DNA from: an uncultured Sphingomonadaceae bacterium
Lineage (GTDB): Bacteria > Pseudomonadota > Alphaproteobacteria > Sphingomonadales > Sphingomonadaceae
DNA length: 64,000 nucleotides
Direction of reading: 5' to 3'
Assembly: GCA_913060895.1 (NCBI GenBank)
Contig: CAJXSN010000012.1
Coordinates: 19,935 to 83,934, forward strand
Part shown: in pieces, positions 18,833-29,800 of the stretch
Numbering within the stretch: position 1 is the first letter of the stretch
Layout: every line of letters starts with the position of its first letter
Made by a program: the position numbers and the translations under genes
Notes under the pieces: model-generated
The model's database searches: none
Told to the model about the DNA's origin: nothing
The model's input: only the letters and a program-made list of their open reading frames with translations

Positions 18833-19369
18833 CTACTCTTCAGGCGGAGGGGCCATCGCCGGAACAGCTTCGGCGGCATCCTCTGCCGTGATGCCGGGCG
18901 CGGGCGCTGCGCTGATGCGTTCTTCACGGCGGGTAACAGAGGCTGCACGCTGGACCGCGCGGACCAGTCGCGGCTGAACACCGCAGGGGCACAGGTTGGG
19001 GATCGCCTCGGCAATCTCCGCCTCGCTCGGCCCGGCATTGCGGCTCAGCAGCGCGGCAGCCGCCATAGCTATACCGGGGGTGCAGAACCCGCACTGTATC
19101 GCCTGTTCTGCCACCAGAGCCTGCTGCACCGGATGCGACCGGTCGCGGGCAAGCCCTTCGATTGTAGTGATGAAGCGGCCCTCCGCCTCGGCAATGGTAA
19201 TCAGGCAACTGCGCAGCGCAGCGCCATCGACCAGCACCATGCACGCGCCGCAATCCCCCTTGCCGCAGCCGTTCTTGGTCCCGGTAAGGTTGGAAGCTTC
19301 CCGCAGAGCCCACATCAGCGGGGTATCGCCATCGAGCAGATACTCGACCGGGCGATCGTTCACGGTCAT
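18833..19369 (-). CDS. (2Fe-2S) subunit of a molybdopterin hydroxylase family, without a neighbouring large subunit
   Basis: About 178 aa with the CoxS/XdhA-type pair of [2Fe-2S] domains. The plant-ferredoxin cluster is NGCGKGDCGACMV plus RSCLITI, and the helical-domain cluster is QCGFCTPGIAMA plus NLCPCGVQPRL (normally NLCRCG). These small subunits normally pass electrons from a molybdenum-cofactor large subunit. Here no such gene is adjacent: the upstream same-strand gene is a class II aldolase and downstream is the convergent receptor. The C-terminal 40 residues are Ala/Pro/Glu-rich. The start is uncertain by three codons (GTG 19378). Confidence 0.85.
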   Translation of the reverse strand: MTVNDRPVEYLLDGDTPLMWALREASNLTGTKNGCGKGDCGACMVLVDGAALRSCLITIAEAEGRFITTIEGLARDRSHPVQQALVAEQAIQCGFCTPGIAMAAAALLSRNAGPSEAEIAEAIPNLCPCGVQPRLVRAVQRAASVTRREERISAAPAPGITAEDAAEAVPAMAPPPEE

Positions 19370-19416
19370 GCGCGGCACGGCGCTAGTCCCCTGATGCTCG
19401 GGTCAGATCAGGCGAT

Positions 19417-20181
19417 CTAGCTGCGCCAGCTATCGTCGATCCGGTCGATTTTGCGCTTCCACGCTTCGAAATCGAACAGGCCTGCCCCGCCCTGCTCCTG
19501 AATAACGGACAGATCGCGCTGGTGTACATCGACCACGTCCTGCTTCACGATATTGGCTTCACCCTGGCTCAAAGTGGCGATCTGGATTTCGCAGGCGCGC
19601 TGCAGGACCCACATCTTGACGAACATGCCGGGGATGGTCTTGTCCATTACCACAGGCCCGTGATTGCGAAGCATCAGAATCGAATGATTGCCGAGATTTT
19701 CGACCAGTCGCTCCCCCTCTTCGGAGCGAACCGTTATGCCTTCGAAATCGTGATAGCCAATCTGGTTCTGGAAATTACAGGCGTAAAAATTGGTCGGCAG
19801 CAGGCCGTCCTTGTGGCTGCACACTGCCATCGTCGCGGTGGTGTGGACGTGGCAGATCGCGTTTGCCCGTTCGCCTAGCGTCTTATGAAAATATGCGTGT
19901 TGCGTGAAACCGGCCTTGTTCACCGGATAGGGCGATCCGCCGATATTGTCGCCTTCGACATTGATCTTCACCAGATTGGACGCGGTGACCTCTTCATACA
20001 GCAGCCCGAACGGATTGATCAGGAACGCGCCCTCTTCACCCGGCACGGCGACGCTGATGTGGTTGTAGATAGATTCCGACCAGCCCATCGTATCAAAGAT
20101 GCGGTAGCACGCGGCGAGGTCAAGACGGGCCTGCCATTCTTCCGAGCTATACTCTTCTTTGGGTTTAAGCTGCGTAGCCAT
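19417..20181 (-). CDS. Class II aldolase/adducin-family protein
   Basis: The 254-aa Zn-dependent class II aldolase fold has metal ligands visible in ICHVHTTATMAVC (His-x-His) and LMLRNHGPVV (third His). N-terminal SESIYNHISVAVPG and FLINPFGLLYEEV match the family. Members act as fuculose/ribulose-phosphate aldolases or epimerases. This longer soluble subgroup is usually uncharacterised, so the substrate is unknown. The ribosome site GAGGAGAA lies 6 bp before ATG. It is 47 bp upstream of the FeS protein gene on the same strand and may form a unit with it. Confidence 0.88.
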   Translation of the reverse strand: MATQLKPKEEYSSEEWQARLDLAACYRIFDTMGWSESIYNHISVAVPGEEGAFLINPFGLLYEEVTASNLVKINVEGDNIGGSPYPVNKAGFTQHAYFHKTLGERANAICHVHTTATMAVCSHKDGLLPTNFYACNFQNQIGYHDFEGITVRSEEGERLVENLGNHSILMLRNHGPVVMDKTIPGMFVKMWVLQRACEIQIATLSQGEANIVKQDVVDVHQRDLSVIQEQGGAGLFDFEAWKRKIDRIDDSWRS

Positions 20182-20328
20182 GATCGGTTCTCCTCATCTC
20201 TCTCTTTTTCTGCTTTATCGCACGGGCGGGCACTATCGCACAAGGTGGTAGGCAGGCCCTGCGTGTTTCGCCGCCCCCTTCCCTAGACCACAGCCCGTCG
20301 CTAACGCGCCTGTGATGAGCAAGGCCCC

Positions 20329-21711
20329 ATGAGCAACAACGCAAAACTGACGCGCGGGAGCATTCCGGGTCATCTCGTCAGCCAGACCGCCCCGATGATT
20401 GTCGGTGTGGCTGCCATCATGTCGATCGGGCTGGTTGATTCCTATTTCATCGGCCAGCTGGGCGCGCAGCAGCTGGCCGCGATTTCCTTCATTTTTCCAA
20501 TCAGTGTGGCGCTATCCAGTTTGGGCGTTGGAATCATGGTCGGCATCAATTCGGTGGTTGCCCGTGCGCAGGGCGCTGGCGATGATGACCGGGCGGCACG
20601 AAGGGCCACTTTCGGTATCGTCTTTGCAGTCGGCTGCGGCGTGGTTCTGGGGTTGGCGCTGTACGCCCTGTTGGACCCGCTGTTCCGGTTAATGAATGCA
20701 GACGATGCGCTGATGCCATTTATCCGCACCTATATGCAGCCCTACGCGATCAGCTTCCCGCTATTGCTGGCGATTATGGGCATTAACGGCGTACTGCGCG
20801 GCCAGGGAGAAGCCCGCAAAACCTCTCTGGTGTCGATCACCTATGCAGCGGCGAACTGGGTGCTGGACCCGATCCTGGTTACCGGCGCTCTCGGGTTCGA
20901 AGGGTTCGGCATCGTCGGGGCGGCCTACGCCACGGCGATTGGCTGGATATGCGGGATCATTATGGCCTTCGTCCTTCTCAAGCGCACACCCCTGCCATTT
21001 GATCTGAGCCTGCTGAAACGGTGCGACATCGGCGAATCGGCAGGGGCGATCATGAGTGTGGCGGGCCCGGCGGCATTTTCCAACGCGATCAATCCCATCG
21101 GTCTCTCGATCCTGACTGCGCTGGTCGCCATAGAAGGGCAGGCCGCTGTCGCAGGGTTCGGTGCAGCAGGCCGGCTGCAGAGTTTCGCGGTCGTGCCGCT
21201 GCTCGCCCTGTCCGGGGCGATTGGCGGCATCGTCGGGCAGAATTGGGGCGCGTCGAAAATCGACCGGGCGCGCAAGGCTGTTCTCTATGCCGGAATATTC
21301 TCGGTCGGTTACGGGCTGGCGATTGCCGTCCTGCTGTTCTCTTTCGGGGAATGGTTCGCGGATTTCTTTACCGAAGAAGCCGCAGTGATAAACCAATTTG
21401 CACGCTACCTAACCATCGCCGCATGGGGCTATGCCGGATATGGACTGCTGATCGTGGGCAACGGCGTGTTGAACGCGGTGGACAGGGCCGGGCTGGCATT
21501 GGCGCAAAGCTGCGCTCGCGTATTTCTGGTGATGTTGCCATTTGCCTGGCTCCTGCGCGGTAGCTGGGGCGCGGATGCGGTTTACGGCGCGGAACTGGCG
21601 GCGAATGTCGTGGGCGGACTGGTGTCTGCTGCTGTGGTCTGGTGGGTGCTGAAAGCGAAACCGGAGGCGCCCAAGAATGCAGGAGCACCTGCGGAACCCG
21701 AAGCCGCATGA
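20329..21711 (+). CDS. MATE-family efflux transporter
   Basis: The 460-aa MATE exporter has about 12 helices in two repeats. Family-like stretches are LVSQTAPMIVGVAAIMSIGLVDSYFIGQLG, GVGIMVGINSVVARAQGAGD and GINGVLRGQGEARKT in the first half, and PLLALSGAIGGIVGQNWGASKIDRA in the second. It probably exports cationic or toxic compounds using Na+ or H+. Its last codons overlap the next gene by 4 bp (ATGA), so it heads a three-gene operon with the two arsenosugar-type glycosyltransferases. Confidence 0.92.
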   Translation: MSNNAKLTRGSIPGHLVSQTAPMIVGVAAIMSIGLVDSYFIGQLGAQQLAAISFIFPISVALSSLGVGIMVGINSVVARAQGAGDDDRAARRATFGIVFAVGCGVVLGLALYALLDPLFRLMNADDALMPFIRTYMQPYAISFPLLLAIMGINGVLRGQGEARKTSLVSITYAAANWVLDPILVTGALGFEGFGIVGAAYATAIGWICGIIMAFVLLKRTPLPFDLSLLKRCDIGESAGAIMSVAGPAAFSNAINPIGLSILTALVAIEGQAAVAGFGAAGRLQSFAVVPLLALSGAIGGIVGQNWGASKIDRARKAVLYAGIFSVGYGLAIAVLLFSFGEWFADFFTEEAAVINQFARYLTIAAWGYAGYGLLIVGNGVLNAVDRAGLALAQSCARVFLVMLPFAWLLRGSWGADAVYGAELAANVVGGLVSAAVVWWVLKAKPEAPKNAGAPAEPEAA

Positions 21712-22289
21712 ATACTGCCCCGACCGTCTCGATTTTCGCCCGCTGGCCGGAAGCGGGCAAGGCCAAGACGCGGCTGATCCCGGAGTTTGGACCGGATGGC
21801 GCGGTGGCGGCTTACCGCAAGCTGCTGGTCCACACCGTAAAAACGGTCCGTGCATCGGGCCTGCCATTCGAATTGCGCGTGACCGGCGCTGAAGCGGCCC
21901 GTTTTCAGAACTGGCTAGGCGCAGATGTGCCGGTGATCGATCAAGGCGATGGCGATCTGACGGCAAAACTGCAACGCGCCCCTGCACCGGGAATGGCGAT
22001 CGGCAGCGATTGCCCCGGACTGACGCCGCAGTTGCTCAATCAGGCTGCCGACGCATTGAACGACGCGCCCGTTACCATCGGCCCTGCCAGCGATGGCGGA
22101 TACTGGCTGATCGGCTACCGCGAGCCTTCACCCTGGCTGTTCGAAGGAATCGTGTGGAGCACCGACGCGGTGCTGCCCGCTACTCTTTCAGCCTGCGATG
22201 CGAAAGGAATTGCGCCCGTGATCCTGCCAGAATTATCCGACGTGGACGAGCCGGAAGACCTGCGCGCCTGGCCGGAATTTCTTCCATGA
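21708..22289 (+). CDS. TIGR04282-type glycosyltransferase (arsenosugar-associated, DUF2064)
   Basis: The 193-aa GT-A-like nucleotidyl/glycosyl transferase relative starts MNTAPTVSIFARWPEAGKAKTRL, the Rossmann nucleotide-binding start of the family. GMAIGSDCPGLTPQLL carries the acidic metal site, and VTIGPASDGGYWLIG and SDVDEPEDL complete the pattern. The family is named for co-occurrence with the arsenosugar pathway. Here neither arsS nor arsM is adjacent. The start at 21708 overlaps the MATE stop by 4 bp. The track start is inside that gene and was rejected. The gene in turn overlaps the next by 4 bp. Confidence 0.87.
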   Translation: MNTAPTVSIFARWPEAGKAKTRLIPEFGPDGAVAAYRKLLVHTVKTVRASGLPFELRVTGAEAARFQNWLGADVPVIDQGDGDLTAKLQRAPAPGMAIGSDCPGLTPQLLNQAADALNDAPVTIGPASDGGYWLIGYREPSPWLFEGIVWSTDAVLPATLSACDAKGIAPVILPELSDVDEPEDLRAWPEFLP

Positions 22290-23020
22290 GCGGGGTGTCT
22301 CCATCCATTGCTCTGGTCATTCCGCTACTGGATGAAGAAGTGGCCCTACCGGCGCTGATCCAAACTCTCGCCACGCTGGACCCGCCCCCTGCCGAGATCA
22401 TCGCTGTCGATGGCGGGTCGATGGATGGCACGGCTGCGCTTGTCCGCGCGGCAGGCTGGCAGTTGCTCGCCAGCGAGAAAGGTCGTGCGCGACAGATCAA
22501 TGCGGGTGTGGAAGCGGCATCCGCGGATCTGGTCTGTGTCCTCCATGCCGACACAATTCCGCCACCCGACATGATTCAGGTAATCCGCGAGACGCTGGCC
22601 GACCCGAAGATCGCCCTGGCCAGCTTCACCCCGCTGATTTGCGGCACAAAAACCCGCTGGTTCACCAGCGCACACAACTTCATCAAGACTTGGTACGCCC
22701 CGCTCATCACACGCCCGCACCACTTCGTGCGCGGGGTGCGGCTGCTGTTCGGAGACCACGCGATGTTCTTCCGCCGCGCGGACTTTCTCGAAATCGGCGG
22801 CTGCACGCCGGGCGATGCGATCATGGAGGAAGCGGATCTGTGCGTGAAGTTCGCTGCGCTGGGCCGGACCAAAATGGTCCGCCGTGTGGTGCGCACATCA
22901 GACCGGCGGATTGCCGCATGGGGCCCGCTGAAGGCGAACTGGATTTACTTCAAGGTGGGGATGCTGTGGGCCTTCGGGATGCGCGACAGAATGGGCGCAC
23001 ATTATCCCGATGTGCGATAA
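22286..23020 (+). CDS. TIGR04283-type family 2 glycosyltransferase (arsenosugar-associated)
   Basis: The 244-aa GT2 glycosyltransferase has the N-terminal SIALVIPLLDEEVALPALI, nucleotide site IIAVDGGSMDGTAALV, metal DXD-like CVLHADTIPPPDM, and acceptor-side GDAIMEEADLCVKFAALG. This fits the TIGR04283 family that partners TIGR04282. It probably transfers a sugar to a small acceptor or lipid. The start at 22286 overlaps the preceding stop by 4 bp. The longer track ORF reads the previous gene in another frame. It is the last gene before the AT-richer island. Confidence 0.88.
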   Translation: MSGVSPSIALVIPLLDEEVALPALIQTLATLDPPPAEIIAVDGGSMDGTAALVRAAGWQLLASEKGRARQINAGVEAASADLVCVLHADTIPPPDMIQVIRETLADPKIALASFTPLICGTKTRWFTSAHNFIKTWYAPLITRPHHFVRGVRLLFGDHAMFFRRADFLEIGGCTPGDAIMEEADLCVKFAALGRTKMVRRVVRTSDRRIAAWGPLKANWIYFKVGMLWAFGMRDRMGAHYPDVR

Positions 23021-23134
23021 CATCTAGGCTCAGGAGACATTGAAAGGGTTCACAAGTCGGCGATATTCTAATGCAACGGCAACCAAGAGATGAGCCTCCC
23101 ATACATATCGGCGCACTACAGACGGTTTGAACGC

Positions 23135-23184
23135 GTAGTTACATACTGTCTGCTATAAGGTAGTTACATACTGTCTGCTATAAG
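23135..23184. repeat. Perfect 25-bp tandem duplication
   Basis: Two exact head-to-tail copies of gtagttacatactgtctgctataag occupy 23135-23159 and 23160-23184. They lie in the 225-bp noncoding gap between the glycosyltransferase operon and the LuxR-type regulator, at the left edge of the island. Nothing else was recognised in this gap. Confidence 0.95.
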
Positions 23185-23244
23185 ATTGCTTTTCGGGGAT
23201 TTGCTGCAGACTATGATCAATCGATCCTGAATCTTGAGACTCTT

Positions 23245-23790
23245 TCAAACCAGCCAGTCGCGAAGCAGTGAAATCAACTGGCTCTGTGAATGAACACCTG
23301 TAGAGCGCAAGGCGCTTTTTAATTGATTGCGAACCGTATGGATTGAGCAATCCTTCCAATCGGCCATTTCCTGCAGCGATCGCCCCGCCGCAAGAGCCAA
23401 AGCCAGGTTCATTTCCTGATCGGTAAGGGGAAAAGGATCGGTGGACGGTGCCTTCAGTTCATCTATCGCATCGGATGGGCCGCAAGCCAGCGCAACGAGC
23501 TGACATGGTAATTTGGCTTGATGAGGCAGATGCACGTAGCGCACCACAATGTCGGGCCTGTTTTGCAAAGTCGCCACGCGAGTAAGGCTCACTACATCGC
23601 CTATCGTAAATGCTGAGCCTTCGAAATCGGAGTGGACGGGACAATGCGCCTTTATCGCCGAGCCAATCTGTTGAAGCGTTCCGATAGTGTAGCCACCCGA
23701 AATCCCTTCGAGCAGTCCATCAGACAGGATTGCGCGAACTCGGTTCGGGAATATTACTCCTAGAATGGAGAAAAGATCTTCGTAATCCAT
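23245..23790 (-). CDS. LuxR-type helix-turn-helix regulator
   Basis: The 181-aa protein has a C-terminal GerE/LuxR DNA-binding domain: PLTDQEMNLALALAAGRSLQEMADWKDCSIHTVRNQLKSALRSTGV matches the four-helix pattern (TxxE, G.S..EIA, S..TVR..L). The N-terminal 115 residues match no sensor domain I recognise. It is on the same strand as, and downstream of, the giant autotransporter gene, but a terminator separates them, so it probably has its own promoter. It may regulate the island (inference). Confidence 0.82.
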   Translation of the reverse strand: MDYEDLFSILGVIFPNRVRAILSDGLLEGISGGYTIGTLQQIGSAIKAHCPVHSDFEGSAFTIGDVVSLTRVATLQNRPDIVVRYVHLPHQAKLPCQLVALACGPSDAIDELKAPSTDPFPLTDQEMNLALALAAGRSLQEMADWKDCSIHTVRNQLKSALRSTGVHSQSQLISLLRDWLV

Positions 23791-23814
23791 TGGTTACGCT
23801 TTCCCGTAATCAGC

Positions 23815-23848
23815 AAAAAAGGCGGAGTTCCGTTTCCAGAACCCCGCC
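23815..23848 (-). terminator. Rho-independent terminator after the autotransporter gene
   Basis: On the minus strand GGCGGGGTTC pairs with GAACTCCGCC (one G-U pair), followed by TTTTTT. It lies just after the autotransporter stop codon. Confidence 0.85.
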
Positions 23849-23868
23849 TCTCGCGTAATTGGCCGGGA

Positions 23869-26800
23869 TCAGAAGCCGATCGTCACACCTGCGTTTACGC
23901 TTGCCGCATCGATATTGCCGCCAGTTGCATAACTACCGCGCAGGAACGCCCCCGAATTGACGCCGATGTCAGCGAACAAGCCGGCTCCGATGGTGAAGTA
24001 TCCCTCAGGATCAACGCCCTGTAGGCGGAAGGCATTCGCTGGCGCTCCGAGATAGGCAACATCGCGGAACGAACTGTTGTCGTCATCGAAGCTGTAGGCC
24101 AGCGTAATCTCCGGACGAAGCGTAGCGAGTCCCGTCTCGAAGGAGGTTCCAACCCGCAGACCCAGCGTTGGTGTTAGGACGGTATCATTCGCATCTTCCA
24201 CGACGAGATTTACCGCTCCTGCTCCCTGTTCCGTGAAGCCATCGAAATCGAACTTGCGGAACGAAAGCTCTCCGAATGGAGCAACCCAGCCGCCGCCGAA
24301 TTCGTACATGTACTCGACCCGCAGGTCACCGCGAAGCTCCGTGCTGTCAAAATCTCCCAATGCAGTACGCGACAATGTCGGCATGACCCGCGTCGCATTC
24401 CAGTCGCTCCAGCCGTAGATAAGATCGGCTCCGACGGAGACGTTGCCGAAGCCCTGACGGACATATGCACCGACCATCCATGTGTCGGCCTGAGCCGTCA
24501 GCAGGTCGCTTTGCGAGTCTGCACTAATCCGACCGTAGCCGAAGCCAAGACCAACTTCGCCGTTGCCGGTAGAAATGCCGAACCCGGCCGATGCGCCGTA
24601 GTTGTCAGCGTCGATATTACGCGAACCTACTTCGCTGTCACCTTCCAGTTCCACAAAGTCGCCCGACGGCGCCAGCCAGATATTGAACCCGCTGGCGCCG
24701 GTCGGAACCCGGCGGGAACTGATGGCATCAACGAATGGTGCCGTTGTTTCCAGAGCCGTAAGCGAGCCGTAAAATTCACCCGAGGCCAGTTCGTTCAGTG
24801 CTGCAGTCACCCCATCCATAGTCAGGAGCGTATCCATGCCGACAAAGAGATTTGCCAAGTCCTGGGCAAGCACGAACCTATCACCGCCAAGCCCGATCCC
24901 ACCGGCAGAACCCGCTTGAATAGCAGCGATAACATCTGGGAAAGACTGACTGAGCGCCGTACCTGCGGCAATCGAATTCTGGTTGTTACCCGCAGTTTCG
25001 AATCCTGCCCGATCAGCGCTGGCAAACAGGACCGTCCGCCCACCTTCCGTCCGGGTTCCCAGATCGAAGGAGACGAAGTTTGAGGACGAATTGACATCCA
25101 CATTCGCGCTGGTGGTCAGGGTGCCGGAAACGCTCGCAATGTCGACCGTCTGCCCGTGGGTAAAAATGCCGCCGGTTGGTGAGACGAGAGCCACTGTTCC
25201 TGCCAGATCCATGTCACCATCAACCGTCAGGAAGCCCGTGCCAAGATCGTTGAAGACCTGACCGAAGGCATTCTCCGGTGTGGTGAACAGACCGGACCCA
25301 AGACCAATTGATTGGACAGCCAGAGGATTGGTCGATGTACTGATGCTGGAGAATGCAGGATCGGCGACCCGAACCAGGGTAGGAGTGACCCCAACAGACA
25401 ATGTGCCGCTGTCTGACTGGCTGAAATTGCCATTCTGGTAGACTTCGACCCCATCAATGGCGGTGACCGATGCGTTCGTACCGAAAAGCGGAGCAGGCAG
25501 CTCAACCCGTGAGCCCAAAACCAGGCCAGCCGAGTTTGCGATGTTACCTCGTACACCGAACACACCTCCTTCACTTACGGTCGCCAGCTGCATTTCCCCG
25601 CCGTTTATGGCAAAGGTCCCCAAGTCCAGCGTGTAATCGGCCAGAACATTCGTATTGCTGGTCGGAACAAAATCCGCTCCGGTGATCAGAAACACACCAT
25701 CCCCGGTCTTCGTCAGCGTCTCGACACCCAGAATGCGGGCACCGCCCGCATAGGCAGACAAATCGCCTGCAGCAGCAATACCCGGATCGGCGTTACCGAA
25801 AGTGGCTTCGAGAGCCGCAATCGCGGTATCGCCGAGACCGAGATAGCCCGAACCGTTAAGATTGACGTTGGTCTGGGTAAAGCGTTCACCTGTCTCTTCA
25901 TCATACTCGGCAACGACACCGCCGCCTGTCACAGAACCCGAATTCAGGTTGATGTCACCCAAGATGGAACTGGTCCGAATTTCATCATCGATATTGCCAA
26001 AAACTCCGCCGACCGAGATTGTGCCCCCCAGAAGGCCATTCTGTTCGACCGCGTATCCCTGCATAATGGCATCGGCAAGATCGAGAACCTCTTCTTCGCC
26101 AAGTTGGGTCAGCGTATCGACCGACTGCGTGGTGTAGTTGTCCACATTGCCGCCGAGCGACAGACTGCCTCTGAGCACGCCATTATTAATGACAGTACCA
26201 TCAAGCGCTTCGGCCGATGCATCGCCTGTGACAAGACCATTGTTGGTCAGCGTTGCCGAGCCCCCATTTGCGGTATAGGTCGTAGTCGTTGTATCGACGC
26301 GAGTTACGTCGTTCAGATCAGTGCTGGTCGTCGTGAACGATGCATCTTCATATAGCGATGACAGCGCGACCGAACCGAATATCTGTCCATTATTAATGAC
26401 ATCCGCCATCTCAGGGCTGATCACGTTAACAAAAGCATCATCCCCGTCAAAAGCGGCTCCGCCATCGTAGCCGATCCTGCCATCATTGGTCAGGCTGGCA
26501 GCGCCGCCTACGACCGTGGAGGAGGAAGTGGCGGTGCGTCCGGTCAGGGCTGACCCTGTATATTGGTCTTCCCGTGTCGACGTGCTGTTGGAGAAATACC
26601 CGCCGATCCGCATGCTAGCACCATTGGTAGCTGCAAGCACGGAACTGTCTGCGCCGATTGCGGCTGCAGACCCGCTGCGACCGACCACCGTAATGTTACC
26701 GAAGTTTGCCGACGTGGCGAGATTTCCTGCATCGACGCTCAAGCTGGCGGTGCCGCCCGCAGCAGTCGAGCTTCGTTGCTCAGAGTAAGCTGCGAGAGAA

Positions 26801-29800
26801 CCGTTCTCCCTCGTCTGTTGCTGCGCAAACGTCGAATCGCTGCCCGAGGCGAACACTTCGATGCCATTGCGGACCTGACCAGTCACGGTAGCGTCCGCGT
26901 TGCCTGCATCGGTTCTGAGCGAAAGGCTGATGCCGCCCGCATTGGACACTTCACCGTAGCCTTGCGGCCCAAAATCGCCATTCCCAATCGTGCCAGCAAT
27001 GGAGGCTGTCACGTCACCACCGGATGCGGTCCGAGTTTCGGTATATTCGTCCATCGAAACTGTGTCAGTAGGCGTCGAGGTGGATGTAGAAGCTTGCTCA
27101 TAGGCCAGTGCGCTGTACTGGCTGTTCTGGAAAACGCCGCCACCGACAACGCCCTCTTCGTTAAGAGAGAAATCGTTGATACCGCCTGCACCGTTCAGGA
27201 AGACCGATCCCTCGACAGTGCCGTTGGCGACCGAGAGGGTCACGTCGCCACCATTCACACTCTGTTCCAGGCTTAAAGCCAGAACTTCCTCACTTCCTGT
27301 AAAATTGCCATCCTCATCGAAGGTTTGAGAAAGGTCATATGTTTCGGAGTAGTCGTAGCTTCCGAAACCTTGGGCAGTCGCGTTGAGGTCGCCTGTGACA
27401 GAACCGCCATTGCCTATCTGGGCTGTGGCCGAACCCGTGCCGAAGAGCGAAGCACTTCCCTCGATCCGTCCGCCATCAACGACAAGTGAACTATCGCTTT
27501 CCGATTGATCGTTCGATTCTTCGTAGATGTAATCCCGATCAAAGCTGCGCTGGTCGCCATCGGCATCTGAAGTGGAAACTCGCCCATCGGTGAAGGAGGA
27601 CGCAAATTCTTGACCGGTCGCGCTGCCGGTAAAATTGCCAAAGATCGTTCCGCTTACCAGGGCGCTGCTATCGCCGTTTGCAAGTTGCGAAACCGAACCG
27701 TCGCTGGCGCCGCCGAACGGGCCGAACTGGACTGCCCCGTTCGTACCCGCATAAACACCAGTGACGTCCCCGCCACTCGAGGTGTCCGAAATGTCGCGCG
27801 TGAGATCGCGTGTGTTCGTCGTACCCCCATCCGGGCCAGGGACGAATATCGATGTATTGACGATCGTCTCTGCAAAAGCGCTGTCGGTCGCCTGGCTAGA
27901 AGCGTTGGTAGTCCCGATCACTGCGCCTTCATTCGTGACACTGGCGCTGCCCGTGCCCGATACATTGACCGAACCGGTAACCAGTCCCCCGGCTGCATTT
28001 GCAAACGTGGCATCGCCGCCCAGATTGGTATTGCTGTTCGAATTGCTGTTTTCGTTGGTGGAAGTGATCGTTCCGGTGGCCGTGTCGGTGGAAGAAACCG
28101 AGGAATTGGAGTTATGGTTCTCCGATGCGAAGGCAGAGGACGACACATCGACATTGCCGTTTATCCGCCCGGCGTTGGCTACCGTTGCCGACGTGTTACC
28201 GAAGGCTGAGACGAATACCGGCGCTGTAGCGTCCAGTCCGATCAGTCCGCCCGCAGCATTCTCGATCAGAGCATCGCCCCCTGTTTCCCTGTTTTGTGAG
28301 AAGTTGGACGAAGACGAGTTGCTCGCACCGTCGAACTCACTCTCGAAGCCAGACGAACTTTCACTTCCCGAGGTATTGGCCGATACCGAACCGCTAACTT
28401 GCCCAGCGTTCGAAACGGTGGCGTCCGAGTTTGCAAACGCATCGACCGAAGCGTTGACGATGCCCGTCTCGCCAATGGTGACCGATGAGTCGTTGCCGGT
28501 GCTTGCATTGATCGATTGCTGGGAGAATGCACTAGCACCTGTCGCGCTGTCGAAAGTGTTGTCCTGTTCGAAAGAGCTATTCGAACCGCTGGAACTTGCG
28601 CTCACCTGATCGAAATTCGCGGGCAGGCCTACAGTGCCGTCGATCGATACCTGCGCGCCGGCAAAACCGCTTGCGTCCACCGAACCTGCGACAGACCCAC
28701 TCTCGCCGACAGTTACCGAAGCTTCACCTCCGACCGTCTGGTTGCTGTTTTCGAAACTAGAGGTCGATGCAGTCCCGGCATTGGAACTGGAGTTTGAACT
28801 CTGGAAGTCGGTTCCGGAAGAGGAAGCGAACGCTCCGCCGAAAAAGTCCTCTGTGCCGACAGCGCCATCGATTGCGATATCCGCCGCTTCCAGACCGTCT
28901 GCCTGCACATCGCCGCTTACAGATCCCGTTTCGCCTACGGACACGGATGCCGCTCCACCGATGGCGGTGGTTGTATCGGTTTGTGAAGAACTGAAGTCGC
29001 TCCCGTCTGACGTGTCGATCGTCGTGGTCATGCCTTCGCTAGTATTGGAAGAAACGAAGACACTCTTGTACTCCGTGGCGGAGCCTACAGTGCCATCGAT
29101 CGAGACATCGCCCCCTTCCAATGCAATTACATCTATTCCACCGACGTTAGCCTGTTCACCCACTTCGACTGATGCAGCGCCTCCGACGCGCGAAAAACCC
29201 GACGTCGTCGTTGTGGTCGTCACACCGCCGACGGTTTCGGTTTCAGACGTGGACGGCTCGGAAACGAAAAACTGTGATTGGACAAAAGTGTCCCGCAGAT
29301 CAGAATCCGCCATAGCGGTCGCAGCTGTTCCAATGTCGCCATTCAACGCTGCGTCGACAGAAGTACGGGAAGCAAGAAACAGTGCCTGTGAGCCGGCACT
29401 GTCGATATCCCCGTCGCTATTTAGCGTAACCGCACCCATCGAACCGACAAAAAGGCCACCGCCCACCGTGCCGCTGTTCTGGAGGTCCACCGTTCCGCCC
29501 ACATCGAAGACGTTTACCTGGCCGGTAATGGTGCCGCTGTTATTCAGCGAAAAAGTATTAGCAGCTCCCGTGAACGGGCCTCTGTAGAAAATGCCGTTCT
29601 GTGCAGCATCGGTTCCCACTGTACCATCGTTGTCGATTGCAACCGCGCCCTGCTGATTTGGCATGATGTTAAGGGGCGGCTGAACTACGTTGGCATCAGC
29701 AACAATCTGGAGGGTCACATCATCGCCGACTACCGATGCCATTGCCGCGTTAACTTCTGATGCCGTGCTGTCGGCCGTGCAACTTACCGTCGATGCATCG

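Noticed and set aside
28634-29587. Long plus-strand ORFs inside the autotransporter region
   Set aside because: Low-complexity Ser/Pro/Ala-rich translations mirror the repeats on the other strand; not genes.
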